Positions 25,326 through 33,067 of a DNA stretch of 42,177 nt are shown here, one piece after another. Each line of letters begins with the position of its first letter. Within the stretch, counting starts at the first letter, position 1. The stretch comes from JACKBJ01 sp964549495 (GTDB lineage Bacteria; Chloroflexota; Anaerolineae; Epilineales; Epilineaceae), in assembly GCA_964549495.1 (NCBI GenBank), contig CAZJWJ010000041.1:1-42177 (forward strand), written 5' to 3'. The notes beneath the pieces were generated by a model. It made no database searches. It saw only the letters and a program-made list of their open reading frames with translations, and was not told where the DNA came from. The position numbers and the translations under genes are program-made.

Positions 25326-25476
25326 GAGCGGATACCCACTTAGGTGATTGCATCCAAGAAATGACGAGGGATTCATCGCAGCGATCGACTAGACGGCCGA
25401 GATCCGATCGTGTAGGCTGGCAAGCAGGCTCGTCCGCCGCGCGCGCCGCATCGCGCTAGCCTCGGGAGTGTTGAAC

Positions 25477-26010
25477 ATGGTCTTGGTCAAACCGGACGCC
25501 CAGGTGGAGATTCTCGAGTCGATCGGCCTCATCCCTCATCCCAGCGACCCGAACCACCCGCCCATCGAGCCCTATATCAGCGACATCCTGCCCGATCTGG
25601 TGGAGTCGCACGACTGGCTGGGCGTGATGCTGGCCATCTTCGAGGCCGATGCGGGCCTGAGCGATCATCCCCAGCCGCCGGTGATCTACGTCTACCGCGA
25701 CGAGGACACGAACCGGCGAGGCCTGCCGATGAGCGCCGATCCCGTCAGCTCGATGCGCGATGCCGAGCAGTGGCTGGAGCAGTTCTGGCTCCATCCGCGC
25801 CGCGACTTCAACGTCAACCGCCTGGCGCCCCAGCTGGTGCTGTCCGTCGACGACAAACACTACCTGGCGGTGACCATCGAGATGGAGCGCATCGACTTCG
25901 CGCATCTGGCGCACAACGAGCTGTGGAACGCCGACCTGACCGGGATGGACGAGGACTCGGCCGCCTACCGGATCATCGAAGCGGTCGCCCGGGACTACAT
26001 GTCGAGTTGA
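25477..26010 (+). CDS. hypothetical acidic protein
   Basis: A 177-aa protein, acidic and without membrane segments. I do not recognise it. Notable stretches are EILESIGLIPHPSDPNHPPI, SHDWLGVMLAIFEADAGL, PPVIYVYRDEDTN and LVLSVDDKHYLAVTIEMERI; the alternating strands suggest an alpha/beta fold. The ATG at 25477 follows CGGGAG by 8 nt; a GTG three codons earlier is an alternative. It lies 150 nt after the DUF6930-like gene on the same strand, so co-expression is possible. Confidence 0.65.
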   Translation: MVLVKPDAQVEILESIGLIPHPSDPNHPPIEPYISDILPDLVESHDWLGVMLAIFEADAGLSDHPQPPVIYVYRDEDTNRRGLPMSADPVSSMRDAEQWLEQFWLHPRRDFNVNRLAPQLVLSVDDKHYLAVTIEMERIDFAHLAHNELWNADLTGMDEDSAAYRIIEAVARDYMSS

Positions 26011-26085
26011 TCGCGCAGCGGAACATGGAAGCGTGGGTCGGCGATCGACGACCGAGGACCCTTGCCCTCTCTGGCAAGCGGCGCT

Positions 26086-27300
26086 TCAAGCCACCCAATT
26101 CCAGGCCGCGAAGAGCGCGGTCAAGATCCCTAGACCGAGGGCGAAGAGGAGGGTGATGGCGCGGTCGACCCAGGGGCGCTCGCCCCAGCGGCCCAGGAGC
26201 ATGAAGGCCGGGAAGAGCACCCACATGTAGCGGCGCTGGCTCATCCAGAGCCCCGAGTTCAGGGGCACCAGGGCGCCGAGCAGGACGAAGACCCCCTCGG
26301 ACCAGCGGCCTCGGCGCAGGAGGATCAGGCCGAAGATCAGGAAGGCCGCCACGGCCAGGGCATCGATCCAGGCGTGGACCGGCAGCTGGCCAGCCGAGAG
26401 CAGCGCGGCCCACTCACCGAGCGGGCCGGGCCAGAGCTGGCCCAGCATCTCCCAGAAGGGCTGCGGCTGCCGGCCCCAGGCTTCCGAGGCGCGGGCGAAA
26501 GCCAGGGGGTCGCCGAAACGCCTTGCCAGAAAGGCCATGTAGGCCAAGGCGCCCAGAGGCGGACCCAGGCAGGCCAGCGAGGCCCATCGCGAGGGACGGC
26601 CTTCCTCTCGCCGGCGTCGCTGCATCCACCATTCGAACAGGAGCAAGGGCGCCACCAAGAGGCCCATAAAACGCGAGAGGGCCGCGCCGATGCCCAGCAG
26701 GCCGGCGCTCTCCCAGGCACCGCGCCGCGCGGCGTATAGCGCCCCGATGGCGCAGAGAAGGAAGAGCGACTCGGAGTAAATCGCCGAGCCGAAGAAGGAA
26801 ACCGGGAAGAGCAGCAGGTACCAGACCGCGCGCGTAGCAGCCGCGTCGTCGCCCTCCAACGCCACCAGTCGGTGCAGAAGGATGGCGGCGCCCAGCAGGG
26901 CCAGGTTGCTGATCAGGACGCCGGCCAGCAGGACGTCGCCGCCCAGCGCCGGCGCCAAGAGGCGCATCGCCATCGGGAGAAGCGGGAAGAATGCCACCGA
27001 GGGGAGGCGCGCGCCCTGGTAGGTGTAGCCCTTGGTGGCGATGTCCAGGTAGAAGCCGGTATCCCAGCGGCTGCCGAAGACGTCGAGCAGGGGCTGCTCG
27101 GGCCGGGCATGGTAGGGGGTGACGCCAGGGTCCGGCTCCAGGAGGGCCAGGCCCAGCCAGGCCGCCAGCAGCACGGCCCCGCGCGAGAGCAGGAAGGCCA
27201 GCAAGGGGGCGCCCGGCCATAGCCGCGCGCCCCCCAAGCCTCGTCGCTCTCCGTCCGAAGCCGGCCGCGACAGGAAGTCGCGGAGACGGTCCGGGATCAC
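26086..27300 (-). CDS. PIG-V-like GT-C mannosyltransferase
   Basis: A 404-aa polytopic membrane enzyme. Key features of the PIG-V-type GT-C family are visible: the first-loop RWDTGFYLDIATKGY (W79, D80, the acidic catalytic candidate), VAFFPLLPM, SAIYSESLFLL (about 171-180), a FPVSFF helix and LNSGLWMSQRRYMWVLFPAF near the C-terminus. About ten to eleven helices are expected. These enzymes transfer a sugar from a polyprenyl-phosphate donor outside the membrane. It is the last gene of a three-gene minus-strand operon; its ATG overlaps the stop of the Thr/Pro-rich protein by 4 bp, which points to a shared process. Confidence 0.85.
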   Translation of the reverse strand: MIPDRLRDFLSRPASDGERRGLGGARLWPGAPLLAFLLSRGAVLLAAWLGLALLEPDPGVTPYHARPEQPLLDVFGSRWDTGFYLDIATKGYTYQGARLPSVAFFPLLPMAMRLLAPALGGDVLLAGVLISNLALLGAAILLHRLVALEGDDAAATRAVWYLLLFPVSFFGSAIYSESLFLLCAIGALYAARRGAWESAGLLGIGAALSRFMGLLVAPLLLFEWWMQRRRREEGRPSRWASLACLGPPLGALAYMAFLARRFGDPLAFARASEAWGRQPQPFWEMLGQLWPGPLGEWAALLSAGQLPVHAWIDALAVAAFLIFGLILLRRGRWSEGVFVLLGALVPLNSGLWMSQRRYMWVLFPAFMLLGRWGERPWVDRAITLLFALGLGILTALFAAWNWVA

Positions 27301-28010
27301 TGCCTCACTTGCAGCAGCATCGGCAGGTGGATGATCGCCTCCTCGGGACCCTCGGTCGAGGTCGCGGTCGGCGGTGTGGGCGTTCCGGGCGTGGCGGTCG
27401 CCTCGCCCGTCGCGCTGGCCGTGGCGGTGTCCGTCGGGTCCGGCGTCGAACCGGTGGCCGTCGGCGTGCCCTGGGTCGCGGTCGGCGTCGGGGTGAGCTC
27501 GGTGGGGGTGGCCGTCAGCTCGGTCGGCGTGGCGGTGATCTCCGTGGCGGTGGCCGTTGCACCGGCCAGGGTGGCCGTGGGCGTGACCGTTGGCGGATCA
27601 TCGCCGGAGACCAGGACCGTGGCCTCACCGCCCAGGGAGCTGCGCACGGTGATGACGCCCGGATTGCCGCTCAGGGTAAACTCGCCGCGGTGCTCGAGCC
27701 CGCCCTCGTAGGTCAGGACGCCGATCAGCTGGCCCGTGTCACCGTCGTAGACGCTCAGCTGGGCGTCGCCGCCGGCCGTGCTGGTGGCCCGCACGCGCAA
27801 CTCGCCGTCATCGTCGCGCCACTCGGCGCGGGTGACGACCACCACGTCCTCGTAGGCGTTGGCGAAGCGCTGCCAGCTGACGGTGCCGGCCAAGAGCTGC
27901 AGCTGGGGCGCCAGCGCCAGGCCGCAGAGCAGGATGGACAGGGCGGCGATGGCCCGACCATAGGGACTCAGGGGGTTCGGCCGCTTCGATTTTTGGGACT
28001 CGCGGTTCAT
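27297..28010 (-). CDS. membrane-anchored Thr/Pro-rich surface protein
   Basis: A 237-aa protein. An N-terminal signal anchor (about 18-42; AIAALSILLCGLALA) is followed by a beta-rich domain (about 45-135; VVVTRAEWRDDDGELRVRAT, YDGDTGQLIGVLTYEG). This resembles a short domain in which DNA-encoded 'D-x-x-G' turns recur. A long low-complexity tail follows (about 140-222) of TATPTEL/TPTPT repeats, then a hydrophobic IIHLPMLLQ end. The 'IHLPMLL' C-terminus resembles the 'YIPLALN'-type ends of other TPT proteins in Chloroflexota. It sits between two GT-C glycosyltransferase genes with ATGA overlaps on both sides, so it is a strong candidate acceptor for O-glycosylation (inference). Confidence 0.8.
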   Translation of the reverse strand: MNRESQKSKRPNPLSPYGRAIAALSILLCGLALAPQLQLLAGTVSWQRFANAYEDVVVVTRAEWRDDDGELRVRATSTAGGDAQLSVYDGDTGQLIGVLTYEGGLEHRGEFTLSGNPGVITVRSSLGGEATVLVSGDDPPTVTPTATLAGATATATEITATPTELTATPTELTPTPTATQGTPTATGSTPDPTDTATASATGEATATPGTPTPPTATSTEGPEEAIIHLPMLLQVRQ

Positions 28011-29689
28011 CGAGGGACTCCTTTCAAGCTTGCCGGCAGGGCTTTGCCGCTTCGCAGCGGCGCGGCACCGATGCCGCTGGGGCTCGGGCAGGGCGCGCCC
28101 TCGTTGGAGGACGTCTCGGGGTGGAGTTGGTGGAGCAGGCCGGCGCGGCAGACCCGATAGCGCTCGGTCAGCTCGATCGGCACGGATTCTAGATAGAAGG
28201 GGCGCTGGCCGACCTCCGCGCGGGCCAGTGCAAGCAGGGATTCATGTGGGATGAGGAAGCGGTTGATGGCCGAGACGTCGGGCCGATGGCCCTCGACCAA
28301 CTGCAGGTACTCGATCAGCGGCACCGTCTCCCAGGAGCCGATCAGCCGTGCACCGGGCTCGACGGTGGCCAGGATGCGCTCACCGCGATCGCGGGCGCTC
28401 CGATCACCGCGCAAGCTCACCTGCCCCAGGTTCAAGGCCAGGGAGGCGGCGACGCTGGCCAGGATCGCGCCGCGCAAGAGCCTGGATCCGCCGCGCCAGG
28501 TCTCCGCCTCGACCGAGTCGTCCCCGATCCAGTTCAGCAGCGCCTGCAGGCCGATGCCGGTCCAGAGCGCCCAGACCAGGTAGGTGGGCAGGAACATCGT
28601 CTCCTTGTCGACCACGCGATAGTCGATGTAGAAGGCCGCGCTGCAGAGGAACATCATCAGCAGCATCAGGCCGCGCGGCCGGTCACGGCGTAGCAGCAGC
28701 ATCAGGCCGAGGATGCCCGGACCGATGCCGACGGCCAAAACCGCCCGCCAGAGGTGCAAGCCGAAGGCCCGAACCTCGGCCCACAGCTCCGCACCCTGAT
28801 AGCCCAGCATCGAGCCCTGGAAGGCGCGGCCCGAGACCAGCCACCACAGATTCTCCGGCCGGCGCAGGTCGAGGGCGTGGAAGACGCCGGCGCCGTCGTA
28901 CGTGCCGGCGTAGTTGAAGGCCGGCGCCTGCAGGTAGAGCCAGGGCAGGTAGAGGTAGATCGAGAGGCCGGCCAGGAAGGCCAAGCCGGCCGGCAGGAGC
29001 TTGCGCGGCGAGAGGAGCGTCCGCCCATCCACCATCCACAAGAAGAGGGCCAGGCCGGGCAAGAGCAGCACCGTCGCCGCGTGGTGGCCCAGGCTCAGAC
29101 CGGTCAGGCCGGCCAGGGCGGCCAGCCGACCCGGACTCGGCCGGTCTTGCCAGCGCAGGGCCAGGAGGATCAGGCCGGCCATCAAGAGGGTGTGCAGGGT
29201 GTAGACCTCGGCCACCAGGGACATGGCCCAAAAGAAGGTCGAGGTGGCCAGGAGGCCCAGGGCGCCCAGGCGGGCCCAGCCGCCGACGCCCCAGCGATGC
29301 AGGATGCGCTCGGCCAGCAGGATGGTGCCGGCCCCGCAGAAGGCCGAGAAGAGGTTCATGCGCGCGCCGACGTCGGCCCAGGGCAATAGCGACCAGAGCC
29401 GGCCCAGCAGCAGGTAGAGCGGATAGCCTGTGGCCCGGACGATGCCGCCGGTGGCCGCCGCCGTGCTGAGCTCGGCGCTGTCGAGGTTGTAGATGGTCGG
29501 CGCCAGGGTCCAGCCGTAGAGCAGGAAGGGCAGGCCGAAGGCCAGGACGGGCCACCAGGGGATGGCCTGCCACGCGAGGACGGACCGCGATTCGAACCGC
29601 GGCCTACCACGCGTCTCTGCTGCTCCGGCTAGGGGGAGGTTCAAGGGACTCGAGCCGGGCCGGCCAAACTTCAGACCGGCCTCCATCAT
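28007..29689 (-). CDS. DUF2723-type GT-C glycosyltransferase
   Basis: A 560-aa polytopic protein with the DUF2723 hallmark after the first helix: NLDSAELSTAAATGGIVRAT, then GYPLYLLLGRLWSLLP (D70 and E73 as catalytic candidates). About twelve helices are followed by a soluble C-terminal part (about 440-560; IGSWETVPLIEYLQLVEGHR) that ends in a low-complexity tail. The family is related to protein O-mannosyltransferases. I chose ATG 29689 because a promoter (TTGACC-17-TATGCT, 29752-29724) overlaps the upstream candidate starts. It is the first gene of a three-gene operon with 4-bp overlaps. Confidence 0.85.
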   Translation of the reverse strand: MMEAGLKFGRPGSSPLNLPLAGAAETRGRPRFESRSVLAWQAIPWWPVLAFGLPFLLYGWTLAPTIYNLDSAELSTAAATGGIVRATGYPLYLLLGRLWSLLPWADVGARMNLFSAFCGAGTILLAERILHRWGVGGWARLGALGLLATSTFFWAMSLVAEVYTLHTLLMAGLILLALRWQDRPSPGRLAALAGLTGLSLGHHAATVLLLPGLALFLWMVDGRTLLSPRKLLPAGLAFLAGLSIYLYLPWLYLQAPAFNYAGTYDGAGVFHALDLRRPENLWWLVSGRAFQGSMLGYQGAELWAEVRAFGLHLWRAVLAVGIGPGILGLMLLLRRDRPRGLMLLMMFLCSAAFYIDYRVVDKETMFLPTYLVWALWTGIGLQALLNWIGDDSVEAETWRGGSRLLRGAILASVAASLALNLGQVSLRGDRSARDRGERILATVEPGARLIGSWETVPLIEYLQLVEGHRPDVSAINRFLIPHESLLALARAEVGQRPFYLESVPIELTERYRVCRAGLLHQLHPETSSNEGAPCPSPSGIGAAPLRSGKALPASLKGVPR

Positions 29690-29723
29690 ATGGCCGGCAT
29701 GCCAATACACTGAATGCCCATTG

Positions 29724-29752
29724 AGCATAGGGAGTCGACATGGCGGGGTCAA
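29724..29752 (-). promoter_or_regulatory. promoter of glycosyltransferase operon
   Basis: On the minus strand: TTGACC at 29752-29747, a 17-bp spacer and TATGCT at 29729-29724. It fixes the start of the first gene downstream of about 29717. Confidence 0.6.
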
Positions 29753-29770
29753 CCCCCTCGTGGCGCACCG

Positions 29771-30565
29771 TCAGCCCGGCCGGATCAGGGCCTCCAGCGC
29801 CGCCAGGCCGTCGGTCAGGCAGGCCGGCCCGGGCTGCAGGATGATGGCCGGGTCCAGCTCGTGGATCCGATCCTGCCGCAGCGCCGGCAGATCCGCATAG
29901 CCCGGTCGCCGGCGGATGCTCTCCACATCGACCGGCTTGCCGCACCAGCTGGCCAGGATGATCTCCGGCCGGGCCGCCAGCACGTCCTCGTGGCTCAGGA
30001 AGCGATCGGCGGCCATCGCGCCCATCGCCCGGTCGGCGAAGACATTGCGTCCGCCGGCCAGCTCGATCAGCTCGCTCACCCAGCGGATGCCGCAGATCAA
30101 GGGATCGTCCCATTCCTCGAAGTAGACCCGCGGGCGATGATCCGCTGCCTGGCTGCGGGCTCGAGCCGCCTCCAAGCCTTCGACATAGCCCTCCACGAGC
30201 TTTCGGGCGCGAACCTCGGCGCCGACCAGTCGGCCGATGACCAGCACCACGTCCAGGATCTCCTGCACCGAACGCTGGTTGAAGATCAAGACCTGCAAGC
30301 CGGCCTGGATCAGATCGTGGGCCAGTTGGGCCTGGATGTCCGAGAAGCCGATCACCAGGTCCGGCTCCAGGTCGCGGATCTTGTCCACGCTGCCGCCGAT
30401 GAAGGCCGAGACCACCGGCTTGTCGCGCTTGGCCGCCGCCGGCCGCTCGGTATAGGCGCTGATGCCGACGATGCGCTCCTGCTCACCCAGGGCGTAGAGG
30501 ATCTCGGTCGGCTCCTCGGTCAGACAGACGATGCGCCGGGGTCGGTCGCGCAGATGGTAGCTCAT
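29771..30565 (-). CDS. BtuF-like cobalamin-binding protein without signal peptide
   Basis: A 264-aa protein of the class III periplasmic-binding fold (BtuF/FepB type). Landmarks are RRIVCLTEEPTEILYALGEQ, RIVGISAYTERP, KIRDLEPDLVIGFSDIQAQ, a connecting helix (about 120-150), WVSELIELAGGRNVFA and RPEIILASWCGKP. With the start at 30565 (GAGGATC ribosome site) no signal peptide or lipobox is visible, and a longer N-terminus does not provide one. Such cytoplasmic relatives are usually annotated 'cobalamin-binding protein' and lack adjacent BtuCD, as here. The ligand is inferred from the family. The gene is divergent from the VOC gene. Confidence 0.82.
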   Translation of the reverse strand: MSYHLRDRPRRIVCLTEEPTEILYALGEQERIVGISAYTERPAAAKRDKPVVSAFIGGSVDKIRDLEPDLVIGFSDIQAQLAHDLIQAGLQVLIFNQRSVQEILDVVLVIGRLVGAEVRARKLVEGYVEGLEAARARSQAADHRPRVYFEEWDDPLICGIRWVSELIELAGGRNVFADRAMGAMAADRFLSHEDVLAARPEIILASWCGKPVDVESIRRRPGYADLPALRQDRIHELDPAIILQPGPACLTDGLAALEALIRPG

Positions 30566-30689
30566 GCGATCCTCGTCGTGTTCCTCGGTCGTTCGGAATT
30601 CGGCCCAGGGCAGAGATCTCCCGATCATAGCCTCCCCGACCGAGAGATCCCTTAACGAAAACACAACGCAGGGCTTAGAACATCTGTGC

Positions 30690-30695
30690 TATACT
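30690..30695 (+). promoter_or_regulatory. -10 box TATACT of VOC gene
   Basis: TATACT in the divergent intergenic region, implying a leader of about 105 nt. No good -35 is seen. A possible opposite-strand TATGAT at 30624-30629 could serve the BtuF-like gene. Confidence 0.4.
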
Positions 30696-30807
30696 GCTCG
30701 GGTCGAACGTTGCGACGGTCGCATTCACCCGTGGGCGCGGGCCCTCCGCAGGCATCGGTCGGGGATGATCGATCCGCGCCCAGCCACCCGCCAAGGAGGC
30801 GAACCCC

Positions 30808-31596
30808 ATGTCGGTCGACGGTTTCCAGGACGGTGACTTCTGTTGGTACGAGATCGGCACCCGTGATGTCGACGGCACGCGGAACTTCTACAGCCAGCTG
30901 CTCGGCTGGCGCTTCGAGGGCGGCCCCATGCCCGGCTCCGAGGACGACACCTACCACATGATGCTGGCTGGCGATCATGGCGTGGGCGGCCTGATGGAGA
31001 TGAAGGGCGAGCAGTTCGAAGGCGTGCCGCCTCATTGGATGAGCTACGTCTACGCCGAGGACATCGACGCCACGGCCGCCAAGGCCAAGGAGCTCGGTGG
31101 TCAGGTGATGAACGGCCCCTTCGACATCCCCGGCGTGGGCCGCATGGCCGTCTTGCAGGATCCGGCCGGCACGGTCTTCTGCATCTACCGCGGGGACGAG
31201 GCCGGCGGCGGTCCGCTGGCCGAGCCCAAGGCCGGCACCGTCGGCTGGAACGAGATCATCACCCGCGACGTCGAGGCCTCGCGCAAGTTCTTCTCGGAGC
31301 TCTTCGGCCTGGGCGTCAAGGAGATGCCGATGGGCGATGCCGGCACCTACCACCTCTTGATGCGCGGCGAGCAGCAGCTGGCCGGCATGATGCAGCTGAC
31401 CGAAGAGTGGGGCGATGCGCCTTCGCACATCATGAACTACATCACGGTCGAGAACTGCGATGCCACGGCCGACAAGGCCAAGGAGCTCGGCGCGACGGTC
31501 GTGGTCCCGGCGACGGACATCGAGGGCATCGGCCGCTTCTCGGTCATCCGGGATCCGCAGGGCGCGCACGTCTCGGTCATGTCCTGGTCGATGTAA
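30808..31596 (+). CDS. two-domain VOC (glyoxalase-fold) protein
   Basis: A 262-aa tandem vicinal-oxygen-chelate protein. Domain 1 (about 8-125) opens with GDFCWYEIGTRDVDGTRNFY and ends with VLQDPAGTVFCIYRG. Domain 2 (about 138-262) opens with VGWNEIITRDVEASRKFFSE and ends with VIRDPQGAHVSVMSW. This E/D-x-x-T-x-D...FY pattern is that of the CFP-30B-like subfamily of uncertain activity. The strong AAGGAGG (30793-30799) lies 8 nt before the ATG. It may share a regulatory region with the divergent BtuF-like gene. DoxX follows on the same strand after its own promoter. Confidence 0.9.
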   Translation: MSVDGFQDGDFCWYEIGTRDVDGTRNFYSQLLGWRFEGGPMPGSEDDTYHMMLAGDHGVGGLMEMKGEQFEGVPPHWMSYVYAEDIDATAAKAKELGGQVMNGPFDIPGVGRMAVLQDPAGTVFCIYRGDEAGGGPLAEPKAGTVGWNEIITRDVEASRKFFSELFGLGVKEMPMGDAGTYHLLMRGEQQLAGMMQLTEEWGDAPSHIMNYITVENCDATADKAKELGATVVVPATDIEGIGRFSVIRDPQGAHVSVMSWSM

Positions 31597-31618
31597 TCGA
31601 ATCGTCTCGACGAGGCCG

Positions 31619-31647
31619 TTGACAGGGCCCGCCATTCCGGGCAAACT
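31619..31647 (+). promoter_or_regulatory. DoxX gene promoter
   Basis: TTGACA (31619-31624), a 17-bp spacer and CAAACT (31642-31647). Confidence 0.5.
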
Positions 31648-31693
31648 CGGATCCACAGGATCCGCCTGTCACCCGACGAGGAGCGCGCAACGC

Positions 31694-32113
31694 ATGGCCT
31701 TTCTGACACCCTACCGATCCCAGATTCTCGGTCTCGTTCGGATTGCCGTCGGCCTGTTGTACTGGTCGAACGGCGCCAAGAAGTTGTTCGGCTGGTTCGG
31801 CGGTGTGGGCCCCGACGGGGGTTCGGTCGAGCTGATGAGCATGATGGGCTTGGCCGGGGCCATCGAGTTCTTCGGAGGACTTGCGATCGTCCTGGGGCTG
31901 TACACCTCCGTCGTCGCCTTCATCATCGCGGGCGAGATGTTCTTCGCCTATCTGCTCGGACATGTGATGGGTGACGGAGAGATGGCCTTGTTCTGGTGGC
32001 AGAACGGCGGAGAACGCGCCGCGATCTACGCCTGGTTCTTCCTGCTGCTCTCCACCTTGGGCGGCGGCGCCTGGACCTTGGACAGCATGCTGGGTAGAGG
32101 CGGCGACGACTGA
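31694..32113 (+). CDS. DoxX-family membrane protein
   Basis: A 139-aa protein with four hydrophobic helices and the DoxX hallmarks: ILGLVRIAVGLLYWSNGAKK in helix 1, LAGAIEFFGGLAIVLGLYT in helix 2, AGEMFFAYLLGH in helix 3 and RAAIYAWFFLLLSTLGGGAW in helix 4. The family includes quinone-linked small membrane proteins, but most members have no assigned activity. GAGGAG lies upstream of the ATG at 31694. A strong terminator follows. Confidence 0.9.
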   Translation: MAFLTPYRSQILGLVRIAVGLLYWSNGAKKLFGWFGGVGPDGGSVELMSMMGLAGAIEFFGGLAIVLGLYTSVVAFIIAGEMFFAYLLGHVMGDGEMALFWWQNGGERAAIYAWFFLLLSTLGGGAWTLDSMLGRGGDD

Positions 32114-32170
32114 GCGCGACCCAAGCCACGGGTTAGCGCACTTCGAAGCGCGACAGCTGCATCACGAAAC

Positions 32171-32204
32171 ACGAGGGAGCCGGGCGATGGCGCGGCTCCC
32201 TCGT
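32171..32204. terminator. bidirectional terminator between DoxX and ndk
   Basis: ACGAGGGAGCCG (32171-32182) pairs perfectly with CGGCTCCCTCGT (32193-32204). It lies between convergent genes. Confidence 0.75.
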
Positions 32205-32258
32205 TGTGGTTCGGCTCGTCGACTCGATCGACGCGTCGGGTTCTGCTCGATCCCTGAC

Positions 32259-32708
32259 CTACTCCAGCACCCAGCGGTCCACTTCGCGCTGGTAGTCGAC
32301 GAAGTCGGAGTCGTCGAACCAGAGCGCCAGCTCGCGCTCGGCGGTGGCCGGCGCGTCGGAGGCGTGGATCAGGTTTCGGCCGACCATCAGGCCGTAGTCG
32401 GCGCGGATGGAGCCGGGCGTGGCCTCGACGGGCTTGGTGCCGCCGACGGTAGCGCGCACGGCCGCGACCGCCTCGGGACCGTCGACGGCCATCACCAGCA
32501 CCGGGCCCGATGTGATGTATTCGATCAGGCCATCGTAGAAGGGCTTGCCCTCGTGCTCGGCGTAGTGCTCGCGGGCTAGGGCCTCGGGCACGGCCATCAG
32601 CTTCATGGCGCTGAGCTTGAGACCGCGGCGCTCGAAGCGGGTGATCAACTCGCCGACCAGCAGGCGCTGGATGGCGTCGGGTTTCAGGATGATCAGGCTG
32701 CGCTGCAT
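32259..32708 (-). CDS. ndk: nucleoside diphosphate kinase
   Basis: A 149-aa enzyme that transfers the gamma-phosphate of ATP to NDPs. The full set of signature residues is present: K9 (LIILKPDA), the RFERRGLKL region, HYAEHEGKPFYDGLIEYITSGP, RATVGGTKPVEATPGSIRAD and the active-site H115 in GRNLIHASDAPATAEREL. The start at 32708 matches the canonical N-terminus (MQRSLIILKP); a 30-residue upstream extension is not family-like. A GAGGAC ribosome site precedes it. Confidence 0.97.
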   Translation of the reverse strand: MQRSLIILKPDAIQRLLVGELITRFERRGLKLSAMKLMAVPEALAREHYAEHEGKPFYDGLIEYITSGPVLVMAVDGPEAVAAVRATVGGTKPVEATPGSIRADYGLMVGRNLIHASDAPATAERELALWFDDSDFVDYQREVDRWVLE

Positions 32709-32921
32709 GACGGGTACCGTCCTCGTGAATGCGTGGTTCGCCGCGATGGGCAGGTGGGTTGCGGCCAGGATTATGCGGGCCGGCCGCGGGGCGGCCAAGT
32801 CTGGAATCCCGGGCCCGGCAGCTTGCCAAGATAGGGAAGGACCGGGAGGGCCTTGACAGCCCTCGCTGCAAGCGACGAATTCCTTTAAGGAATGAGCGGT
32901 TAATTTAAGCTTTATTATGTC

Positions 32922-32951
32922 TTGACACCCCGCCGAGGCCTGTGGTATGAT
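32922..32951 (+). promoter_or_regulatory. strong promoter of LysM gene, with AT-rich upstream region
   Basis: TTGACA (32922-32927), an 18-bp spacer and TATGAT (32946-32951). The 40 bp upstream (about 32881-32920) is strikingly AT-rich for this genome, like an UP element. The leader is about 110 nt. Confidence 0.7.
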
Positions 32952-33067
32952 GCCGCCGTCTTAACCCTATAGATACCTGCCTCCGCGCCGACCCGCGCAT
33001 ATCGTGGGCCCCCACCCCGGCCGTGGTCCAGGCAAAGCATTTCGGCTTCTCATGGAGGAAGATGATC

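Noticed and set aside
29570..29610. T-arm-like sequence (GGTTCGAATC context) on the minus strand, suggesting a tRNA
   Set aside because: The stem does not pair in the register required for a 7-nt T-loop, no 5' acceptor complement lies upstream, and the region is coding for the DUF2723 protein N-terminus.
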